Assembly (NCBI GenBank): GCA_022798155.1
Contig: JAAWLY010000153.1
Location: 1 to 5,158 of the forward strand
DNA: 5,158 nucleotides
Source: Lawsonibacter sp.
GTDB taxonomy: Bacteria > Bacillota > Clostridia > Oscillospirales > Oscillospiraceae
Direction of reading: 5' to 3'
Shown here: positions 1 through 5,157 of the stretch, piece by piece
How the letters are laid out: each line of letters opens with the position of its first letter
Numbering within the stretch: position 1 is the first letter of the stretch
Translations under genes and position numbers: made by a program
Notes under the pieces: model-generated
Database searches by the model: none
The model's input: only the letters and a program-made list of their open reading frames with translations
Told to the model about the DNA's origin: nothing

Positions 1-501
1 CTGGGGGTCCAGGCCGTTGACCGGCTCGTCCAGCACCAGAAGGTCCGGGTCCCCGGCCAGGGCGATGGCGATGCCCAGCCGCTGGCGCATGCCCAGGGAG
101 AAGTTCCGGGCCTTCTTTTTGCCGGTGCCAGACAGGCCTACCAGCTCCAGCAGCTCGTTTACCCCCTCGTCCGAGGGGACCCCCAGCACCCGGTGCTGCT
201 CCTTGATGTTGTCCTCGGCGGACAGGTCCAGGTAGATGGAGGGAGTCTCCACCACCGCTCCCATGCGGCGGCGGGCCTTGTGAATGTCCTTGGACTGGCT
301 GTCCAGGCCGAAGAGGGTGTAGCTGCCCGAGGTGGGGGACTGCAAGCCGCAGATCAGGCGGATGAGGGTGGTCTTGCCCGCCCCGTTCCGGCCCACCAGG
401 CCGTAGATGGCGCCCTTGGGCACCTTCATGTTGAGACCGCTCAGGGCGTGGAACCCCTTGTAAGATTTCCACAGGCTGTCAGCGGTGAGAATGTAGTCCA
501 T
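1..501 (-). CDS. ABC transporter ATP-binding protein, BcrA / lantibiotic-immunity type (C-terminus cut by window edge)
   Basis: This is the ATPase subunit of an ABC transporter, a cytoplasmic domain that would power a separate membrane permease expected beyond the left edge. The 167 visible residues hold Walker A GRNGAGKT (37-44), the signature FSLGM followed by RQRLG (134-143), Walker B LLVLDEP (154-160) and the D-loop VNGLD (161-165). The H-loop and C-terminus are missing because the gene runs off at position 1. The Q-loop position carries Glu85 (VVETPSIY) instead of Gln. This 'E-loop' is known from lantibiotic-immunity (LanF) ATPases and fits the overall BcrA/LanF look. The start ATG at 499-501 has AAGGAGG (510-516) eight bases upstream. 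It lies 90 bases downstream of a response regulator gene on the same strand, so a role in export of, or immunity to, peptide antibiotics is inferred. The substrate cannot be told. Family call is firm; subfamily is likely. Confidence 0.93.
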   Translation of the reverse strand, partial: MDYILTADSLWKSYKGFHALSGLNMKVPKGAIYGLVGRNGAGKTTLIRLICGLQSPTSGSYTLFGLDSQSKDIHKARRRMGAVVETPSIYLDLSAEDNIKEQHRVLGVPSDEGVNELLELVGLSGTGKKKARNFSLGMRQRLGIAIALAGDPDLLVLDEPVNGLDPQ

Positions 502-509
502 AGATGGAA

Positions 510-516
510 CCTCCTT
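510..516 (-). promoter_or_regulatory. Shine-Dalgarno of the ABC ATPase gene
   Basis: The minus strand reads AAGGAGG eight bases before the ATG at 499-501. This supports that start and shows the gene can be translated independently of the upstream response regulator. Confidence 0.8.
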
Positions 517-542
517 TTCTTGAGTGGCCCCAGTCTACTGCC

Positions 543-577
543 AAAGGGTAAAGGGAGCGGGAAAGAAAAGGGTAAAG
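543..577. repeat. Short direct repeats between the response regulator and ABC genes
   Basis: AAAGGGTAAAG occurs twice (543-553 and 567-577, plus-strand reading), with a weaker GGGAAAG (559-565) between them. The three GGG...AAAG cores start at 546, 559 and 570, that is 13 and 11 bases apart, close to one helical turn. OmpR-family regulators bind tandem direct repeats, so this could be a site for the neighbouring regulator ahead of the ABC gene. I see no convincing promoter in this 90-base gap, so the regulatory role is only a possibility. Confidence 0.3.
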
Positions 578-591
578 AATTGGTATAGATT

Positions 592-1254
592 TTACGGGTT
601 CAGCTTGAAGCCGATCCCCCATACCGACTCAATGTGGTCCTGGCCGTCGGCGTCCCGCAGCTTTTTGCGCAGATTGCTCACGTGGATTTTCAGGGAGCTT
701 TCAGTGCAGTCGGGGGTGTCGGCGGAGATGCGGTCCAGAATCACCGACTTGGCGATGGCCTGACCGGAGTTCTGGAGGAAGAGCTTTAAAATGGCGTACT
801 CCGTCTTGGTGAGATGGACGGGGACGTTCCCGGCGGTGACGGTGTGAGCGGTCTGGTTCAGGCGGAGGGGCCCGGACTCCAGCACGTTGGCCAGCCCGGG
901 GGCGGCGCTCTCCCGCAGGCGGGCGGCGATGCGGGCCAGCAGCTCCCGGCTGTCGAAGGGCTTTTCCAGATAGTCCGCTGCCCCCCGCAAAAGCAGATTG
1001 ACCCGGCTCTCCACCCCAACCTTGGCGCTGACTACAATCACCGGGATATCGGCGATTTTCGCCAGCACCTCCTCCCCGGACAGCCCCGGGAGCATCAGGT
1101 CCAGCAGCACCAGGTCGGGCCGCTGCCGCTCCAGCAGCAGCACCGCCTCTGTCCCCGAGTAGGCCCGCAGAACAGCGTACCTCTCCCGCCGGAGCAGCTC
1201 CTCCAGAAAATTGCCGATGTGGATGTCGTCGTCGATGACCGCGATGGTTTTCAT
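592..1254 (-). CDS. OmpR/PhoB-family two-component response regulator
   Basis: This is a 220-residue DNA-binding response regulator of the usual family length. The receiver domain (about 3-115) has the acidic pocket Asp8/Asp9/Asp10, the phosphoacceptor Asp52 (LLDLMLPG), Ser76 in VVSAK, and the switch residues Tyr95 and Lys98-Pro99 (DYLEKPF). The C-terminal winged helix (about 125-220) has the recognition-helix region SSLKIHVSNLRKKLR and the wing VWGIGFKL. All key residues are present, so it should be phosphorylatable. The start ATG at 1252-1254 has GGGAGG (1261-1266) six bases upstream, and a good promoter lies just beyond. It is transcribed toward the ABC ATPase gene, which suggests it controls that transporter, as in BcrR/LanR/VanR-like systems. 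No sensor kinase is present in the window; it may lie past the ABC genes or elsewhere. The exact regulon and signal are unknown. Confidence 0.95.
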   Translation of the reverse strand: MKTIAVIDDDIHIGNFLEELLRRERYAVLRAYSGTEAVLLLERQRPDLVLLDLMLPGLSGEEVLAKIADIPVIVVSAKVGVESRVNLLLRGAADYLEKPFDSRELLARIAARLRESAAPGLANVLESGPLRLNQTAHTVTAGNVPVHLTKTEYAILKLFLQNSGQAIAKSVILDRISADTPDCTESSLKIHVSNLRKKLRDADGQDHIESVWGIGFKLNP

Positions 1255-1283
1255 AGTGGGCCTCCCGGGTGGATGTTTTCCCT

Positions 1284-1312
1284 ATTGTACCCCATATTTT
1301 TCGCCAGTACAA
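1284..1312 (-). promoter_or_regulatory. Sigma-A-type promoter of the response regulator gene
   Basis: On the minus strand, TTGTAC (1307-1312) and TACAAT (1284-1289) are separated by exactly 17 bases. Each matches the sigma-A consensus in most positions. The predicted start of transcription is near 1277, giving a short leader with GGGAGG at 1261-1266. No operator can be assigned. Confidence 0.65.
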
Positions 1313-1331
1313 GCAGCAATTTGAAACAGAA

Positions 1332-1364
1332 CGGGGCCGCCTATTCAGGGCGGCCCCGGTTTTT
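1332..1364 (+). terminator. Terminator-like hairpin between divergent promoters (orphan)
   Basis: A perfect 10-bp stem pairs CGGGGCCGCC (1332-1341) with GGCGGCCCCG (1349-1358) across a 7-base loop, followed by G and five T (1360-1364). This is the form of an intrinsic terminator for plus-strand transcription. No plus-strand gene precedes it. It sits upstream of the tetR promoter and upstream of the minus-strand promoter of the response regulator, so it is in neither leader. Read on the minus strand it has no T-run (the bases after the stem are TTCTGTTTC). It may block antisense transcripts from the left or be a remnant of a lost gene. Confidence 0.6.
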
Positions 1365-1394
1365 CAAAAATTCGTGGTTCTTATTTTTCAAAAA
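1360..1394. repeat. Paired TTTTTCAAAAA quasi-palindromes upstream of tetR
   Basis: The 11-mer TTTTTCAAAAA occurs at 1360-1370 and again at 1384-1394, 24 bases apart centre to centre. The first copy includes the T-run of the orphan hairpin; the second lies in the spacer of the predicted tetR promoter. They could be protein-binding sites or simply AT-rich promoter sequence. Confidence 0.3.
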
Positions 1395-1406
1395 GTATGC
1401 TATACT
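1378..1406 (+). promoter_or_regulatory. Probable promoter of the tetR gene (extended -10)
   Basis: An extended -10 element TGC-TATACT (TG at 1398-1399, hexamer 1401-1406) lies 17 bases after a weak -35 TTCTTA (1378-1383). An overlapping alternative -10, TATAAT at 1411-1416, lacks a recognisable -35. Transcription would begin about 1413 or a little later, ahead of the Shine-Dalgarno at 1434-1441. Confidence 0.6.
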
Positions 1407-1409
1407 GTA

Positions 1410-1429
1410 TTATAATCGGATTGTTATAA
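1410..1429. promoter_or_regulatory. Candidate operator: TTATAA inverted repeat at the tetR transcription start
   Basis: Two TTATAA hexamers (1410-1415 and 1424-1429), each self-complementary, are separated by eight bases and lie directly downstream of the -10 element. TetR-family proteins commonly repress their own gene through palindromes in this position. The arms share only six bases, and such AT-rich matches can arise by chance. Confidence 0.25.
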
Positions 1430-1450
1430 GTAGAAAAGGAGATGCAGGCC

Positions 1451-2008
1451 ATGCCTAATTTTACGAAGAAGGCGATTAAAGACACCTTTATCTCACTTCT
1501 GGACGAGCGGCCCTTTCACCGGATCACCGTCAAGGACATTGTGGAGACCTGCGGAATCAACCGCAACTCCTTCTATTACCATTACGAGGATCTGCCGGCG
1601 CTGCTGGAGGAGATTATTGCCGAGCGGGTGCAGGAGATGATTGCAAACCACCCCACTGTAGATTCCCTGGAGGACTGCTTCGACGCAGCCATTGAATTTG
1701 TTTTGGCAAACAAGCGCTCTGTGTTCCACATCTACGACTCCCTGAGCCGGGACGTTTTTGAGCGCTACCTTATGGAGGTGTGCCGCTATGTGGTGCAGAC
1801 CTATGTGGAGGCTGACTTTGCCGGCCGGCCGGTGAGCCAGGAGGACAAGGAGATGATTATCCGCTACCACAAGTGCGAATGCTTTGGAAATATCATCGAC
1901 TGGCTGAACAGCGGGATGAAGGATGACATTTCCGCCTATTTCCACCGGATCTATCAGCTCAAGCGCGGCTGGGAGGGCGAGGTCCTCCGCCGTGATGCCA
2001 GGGTTTAA
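1451..2008 (+). CDS. TetR/AcrR-family transcriptional regulator
   Basis: This 185-residue protein is of normal TetR length. The N-terminal three-helix DNA-binding domain (about 5-50) is clear: FHRITVKDIVETCGINRNSF followed by YYHYEDLPALLEEI, where ITVKDI and GINRNSFYYHY form the helix-turn-helix. The rest (about 55-180) is a helical ligand-binding/dimerisation domain that I cannot assign to a ligand; it includes a Cys pair in HKCECFG (140-146). The ATG at 1442 sits directly on the Shine-Dalgarno AAAAGGAG (1434-1441), so I chose the next in-frame ATG at 1451, nine bases after it. The gene is divergent from the response regulator and convergent with the MMPL transporter operon. Small TetR proteins often control nearby efflux genes, so repression of itself and possibly of the MMPL operon is inferred; the operon's promoter lies outside the window. 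Confidence 0.93.
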   Translation: MPNFTKKAIKDTFISLLDERPFHRITVKDIVETCGINRNSFYYHYEDLPALLEEIIAERVQEMIANHPTVDSLEDCFDAAIEFVLANKRSVFHIYDSLSRDVFERYLMEVCRYVVQTYVEADFAGRPVSQEDKEMIIRYHKCECFGNIIDWLNSGMKDDISAYFHRIYQLKRGWEGEVLRRDARV

Positions 2009-2012
2009 CGGT

Positions 2013-2050
2013 GCCCCCGTATTTCTGCGGAAATGCGGGGGCCCTTTTTT
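2013..2050 (+). terminator. Intrinsic terminator of tetR, overlapping the end of the MMPL gene
   Basis: The stem pairs 2013-2025 with 2030-2042 (13 pairs, one of them a G-T wobble at 2020/2035) around the loop TGCG, followed by CC and six T (2045-2050). It begins five bases after the tetR stop codon. The last two T's belong to the MMPL stop codon on the other strand (2049-2051). Read on the minus strand, the hairpin is followed by ACCGTTAAAC with no T-run, so it is at best a weak terminator for the MMPL operon. Confidence 0.88.
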
Positions 2051-4160
2051 ACGAGGCCTTCGCCATGTGGAGGAACCGCTTTCCCTTGGCGGGGGCGGCC
2101 TCCCGCCAGTGGAGGCTGGTTTTTTGAATCAGAGGCTCGCAGACATACAGCACCGCGGGCATCAGGAAGATGCTCACCAGGGCGGAAATGAGGGCGCCCC
2201 GGGCCAGCATTACGCAGATGGCGCCGATCAGGTCGATGGAGGAGACGAAAGACACGCCCAGAGTGGCACAAAACAGTACCAGAGCGCTGGTGACGATAGA
2301 GGCGTCGGAGGAGGAGGCCGCGATGTGGATGGCCTCCTTCCGGTCCTTGCCGGAGCGCAGCTCCTCCTGAAAGCGAGAGGTCATCAAAATGGCGTAGTCC
2401 ACAGTGGCCCCCAGCTGGACGCAGCTGATTATGGTGGGGGCAATAAAGGGAATTTCCGTACCCAGGAAATAGCAGCAGCCTTGGTTGATGAAGATAGCCA
2501 GCTCGATGGTGGCCACCAGCACCAGAGGGACAGAGATGGAGCGGAACACAAAGGCGATAATCAGGAAAATGGCCGCAATGGAGATGTAGTTGGTTACCTG
2601 GAAGTCCACCGAGGAAGTGTCAATCAAATCCCGGTACATGGCGCCCTCGCCGGTTATCATGGCGTTCGGGTCATAGTCGAAGAGGATCTCACTCATCTGG
2701 TCCAGCTGCTTTGCCACCTGATCGGTGGCGGGTTCATAGCTGGAGTTAATCATCATCAGCTGATAGCCGCCCTGGCGGAGCATATCCTTCACTTCACTGG
2801 GGACAAAGAAGTCTGGAATGCCTGTGCCCAGCATCTTGTGGTAGGAAAGGACCGAGGTGATGCCATCCACCTTATCCATCCGGGTTTCCAGCTCGTTCAT
2901 ATCGGCGGCGGAGATGTCGTCCCGGAGGACCACAAAATGGGAGGTGGCCATGTCAAAGTCGTCTTTCAGCTTCTCGTTGCTGATAATAGAGGGCAGGTCC
3001 CGGGGCAGGGACTCGTCCAGCTTGTAGTAGATTTCCGCGTGCCGCTGGGCGTAGACCGCGGGCAGGAACAGCAGCAGCGTGAAAATCACCATAAAGACCT
3101 TGTGGCGGACGATGAAGCCATTCACCCGGTCGAAGGAAGGAATCAGGGTCTTGTGCTTGTGCTTATCGATCTGCTTGTCGAAGATCAGCACCAGAGAGGG
3201 CAGGACCAGGATCACCGTGGCCACCCCCAGCACCACGCCCTTTGCCATGACGATGCCGATATCCCGCCCCAGCGTCAGGCGCATGAAGCACAGGGCCAGA
3301 AAGCCGGCAATGGTGGTCAGGCTGGAGCCGGACAGGGCGCGGAAGGCCGCCACAATGGCCTGGGTCATGGCGTCCCGCTTGTCGTCATAATTGGCCCGCT
3401 CCTCCTCATACCGGTGGTAGAGGAAAATGGAGTAGTCCATGGTGACGCCCAGCTGGAGCACAGCGGCGATGGCCTTGGTGATGTAGGAGATCTCCCCCAG
3501 GAAGATGTTGCTGCCGAAGTTGTAGACCACCGCGATGCCGATGCTGGCCAGATAGACAAAGGGCAGCACGGTGGACTCCAGCGTCACGGACATGGCAGCC
3601 AGTGCCAGCAGCACCGCCAGCCCCACGAAGATGGGCAGTTCACTGTCCATCACATCCCGGGTATCCTTGACCACCACAGAGAAGCCGGCCAGGAAGCAGT
3701 TCTCATTACAGGCGTCCCGCACCCCTTGGATGGCCTCCATCGTCTCGTCGGAGGCGCCGGGGTGGTCATACTGGATAATCATCATGGTGGCCTGACCAGA
3801 GAAAAACATATCCCGGAAGTTGGCGGGGATCATGTCCACGGGAATCTGAATACCCACCAGGTTGCTGACCCAGATGGCGCTGGACACGCCGGGGACCTCC
3901 TTGATCTGCTGAATCAGCCGGTTGGTGTAGCCGGCGGGCATGCTGTCCACAATGAGCATACTGGTGGCCGCCATCTGAAAGGGGTCCTCCAGCATCTGCT
4001 CCCCCTTGGAGGAGGGCAGGTCCTGGGGCAGATAGGAGAGAATATCGTAGTTGATGCGGGTACCGATATAGCCCAGGGCAGCGGGAATCAGCATCAGGAG
4101 GGCGATCAGCGCAACCAGCTTGGGCTTCCGCGTCAGCTTATGGGCAATTTTTTCCACCAT
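2049..4160 (-). CDS. RND/MMPL-family membrane transporter
   Basis: This 703-residue polytopic membrane protein belongs to the MMPL branch of the RND superfamily, proton-driven exporters of lipids, drugs or other hydrophobic compounds. It shows the 12-helix plan in two halves: helix 1 (about 14-34), a large extracellular loop (35-175), helices 2-6 (about 176-327), helix 7 (354-371), a second loop (372-523) and helices 8-12 (about 524-672). Each half has the family Asp-Tyr pair thought to relay protons, Asp242-Tyr243 (GVTMDYSIFLYHRYEEE) and Asp588-Tyr589 (GATVDYAILMTSRFQEE). The two loops start with matching segments (SYLPQDLPS and ESLPRDLPS), showing internal duplication. The ATG at 4158-4160 has AAAGGAGG (4170-4177) nine bases upstream, overlapping the stop codon of the preceding gene, which indicates coupled translation. 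The gene avoids TTA, CTA and TCA codons entirely. Substrate is unknown. Confidence 0.94.
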   Translation of the reverse strand: MVEKIAHKLTRKPKLVALIALLMLIPAALGYIGTRINYDILSYLPQDLPSSKGEQMLEDPFQMAATSMLIVDSMPAGYTNRLIQQIKEVPGVSSAIWVSNLVGIQIPVDMIPANFRDMFFSGQATMMIIQYDHPGASDETMEAIQGVRDACNENCFLAGFSVVVKDTRDVMDSELPIFVGLAVLLALAAMSVTLESTVLPFVYLASIGIAVVYNFGSNIFLGEISYITKAIAAVLQLGVTMDYSIFLYHRYEEERANYDDKRDAMTQAIVAAFRALSGSSLTTIAGFLALCFMRLTLGRDIGIVMAKGVVLGVATVILVLPSLVLIFDKQIDKHKHKTLIPSFDRVNGFIVRHKVFMVIFTLLLFLPAVYAQRHAEIYYKLDESLPRDLPSIISNEKLKDDFDMATSHFVVLRDDISAADMNELETRMDKVDGITSVLSYHKMLGTGIPDFFVPSEVKDMLRQGGYQLMMINSSYEPATDQVAKQLDQMSEILFDYDPNAMITGEGAMYRDLIDTSSVDFQVTNYISIAAIFLIIAFVFRSISVPLVLVATIELAIFINQGCCYFLGTEIPFIAPTIISCVQLGATVDYAILMTSRFQEELRSGKDRKEAIHIAASSSDASIVTSALVLFCATLGVSFVSSIDLIGAICVMLARGALISALVSIFLMPAVLYVCEPLIQKTSLHWREAAPAKGKRFLHMAKAS

Positions 4161-4169
4161 GGGACGTTC

Positions 4170-4179
4170 CCTCCTTTCA
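4170..4179 (-). promoter_or_regulatory. Shine-Dalgarno of the MMPL gene fused to the upstream stop codon
   Basis: The minus strand reads TGAAAGGAGG, where TGA (4177-4179) ends the upstream coiled-coil gene and AAAGGAGG is the ribosome site for the MMPL start nine bases on. This arrangement supports translational coupling of the two genes. Confidence 0.85.
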
Positions 4180-5157
4180 ATGGAAAATTCCGGTTATGGC
4201 GCTCCAAAAGTCCCGGAACATCTGGGCCACCCGCTGCCAGAAGGTGGTCTTGGCCGGAGCGGCTGCGGCCAACTGCTCCGCGGTGACCTCCTCCGTCTTG
4301 ATCTCCTGGGTGCGAATGAGAATCTGGACGCTGGAGGGGGCGGGGTTGCGGGGATCGGTGAGGGAGATAGCCTGCGCCTCCGCGTCCATCAGCAGGATGT
4401 TGTTCACATCGCCGGTGTACTCCCGCCAGGTGTCCTCGATGATGGTATTGATGGTGGCCTTGGCGTCTCGCACATCGCCGGTGGCGGCCATGGCCTTGGC
4501 GGTCTGCCGCAGAGTGGCGGACAGTCCCTGGAGGGCCTGCCGGGTGCCGCTGTCCAGCTGATTGCCGGAGGTTTTCATCAGCGCCTCCGTGTCAGCCAGC
4601 AGGGTCTCCAGGTCCCGGAGCGCGGCGACAGCGGACGTGCTCAGGCTGCCCACATTGGCCACCCCCTCCTGAAGGGTGGGCTCATATTCATCTAAGATGT
4701 TCCGCAAGGCGTCTACATCCGCCAAAATACTCCGGATTTCTCCCGAGGACTGCCGCAGGGCGTGGGTCAGGTCCTCGGCGTTGTCGATCAGGTCCACCAG
4801 GTCACTTACGTCGTCGCACAGGCCGGCCAGCTCCCCCACGACCCGGCCGGTGGGCCGGGCGATCCGGTTAATGGCGCTGTTCAGCTCGCTCTGGATGGCG
4901 TTAATCCGGTCGTTGGCCTGACTCAGGGCGTCGTCCAAGCCGCCCACGATCAGGTCCACCGCCGCGCCGCCCACGGTCTGGCTTTCGTCAGAGGCGGTCC
5001 CGCCGGAGGCCGGATTCGGGTCCGGCGCGGGAGAGGTGGAATCGGAAGTGTCTGCCGGGGCGGGGGTGGAAGTGTCCGCCGGAGCGGGGGTGGAAGTGTC
5101 CGCCGGAGCGGGGGTGGAAGTGTCCGCCGGAGCGGGGGTGGAAGTGTCCGCCGGAGC
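4177..5157 (-). CDS. Coiled-coil protein with Pro/Ala/Thr-rich repeat linker, partner gene of the MMPL transporter (N-terminus outside window)
   Basis: The frame is open to the right edge, so only the C-terminal 326 residues are seen; the GTG at 4972-4974 is internal and there is no reason to start there. Visible residues 1-33 repeat APADTSTP four times with a variant end, and a Ser/Pro/Asp/Gly-rich tail follows to about 58. Residues about 73-245 are largely helical with Leu/Ile/Ala heptad character, rich in Asp, Glu, Ser and Asn, consistent with coiled coil. Near the C-terminus a non-helical stretch (LTDPRNPAPSSVQILIRTQEI) is followed by an Ala-rich segment and an aromatic amphipathic end (TTFWQRVAQMFRDFW, then SAITGIFH). 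I do not recognise the family. The linker type suggests an extracellular, wall-spanning protein, but no signal peptide can be seen. It precedes the MMPL gene by 16 bases in a coupled operon, so an accessory role with the transporter is inferred. It uses TTA (Leu) at least once, unlike the MMPL gene. Confidence 0.85.
   Translation of the reverse strand, partial: APADTSTPAPADTSTPAPADTSTPAPADTSTPAPADTSDSTSPAPDPNPASGGTASDESQTVGGAAVDLIVGGLDDALSQANDRINAIQSELNSAINRIARPTGRVVGELAGLCDDVSDLVDLIDNAEDLTHALRQSSGEIRSILADVDALRNILDEYEPTLQEGVANVGSLSTSAVAALRDLETLLADTEALMKTSGNQLDSGTRQALQGLSATLRQTAKAMAATGDVRDAKATINTIIEDTWREYTGDVNNILLMDAEAQAISLTDPRNPAPSSVQILIRTQEIKTEEVTAEQLAAAAPAKTTFWQRVAQMFRDFWSAITGIFH

Noticed and set aside
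193..588. Plus-strand open frame opposite the ABC ATPase
   Set aside because: Codon-aligned shadow of a gene with intact Walker A, signature and Walker B motifs; no Shine-Dalgarno or recognisable domain.
502..591. Sensor kinase or other small gene in the regulator-to-ABC gap
   Set aside because: The 90 bases contain only short repeats and the ABC ribosome site; there is no room or open frame for a gene.
1442..1444. ATG at 1442 as the tetR start
   Set aside because: It directly abuts the AAAAGGAG ribosome site with no spacing; the in-frame ATG at 1451 has proper nine-base spacing.
814..1458. Plus-strand open frame opposite the response regulator, running into the tetR start
   Set aside because: Codon-aligned shadow of the regulator gene; the part past 1254 covers both promoters and the hairpin and does not look like protein.
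1493..1945. Minus-strand open frame within tetR
   Set aside because: Codon-aligned shadow of tetR; no ribosome site or recognisable motif.
1923..4286. Plus-strand open frame of 787 codons opposite the MMPL gene
   Set aside because: It is codon-aligned with a clear transporter gene, its product is a His/Gln/Gly/Asp-rich composition typical of antisense shadows, it starts inside tetR, and it crosses the tetR terminator.
4972..4974. GTG at 4972-4974 as the start of the coiled-coil gene
   Set aside because: The frame stays open upstream through the in-frame repeat array to the window edge, and no Shine-Dalgarno precedes this GTG.
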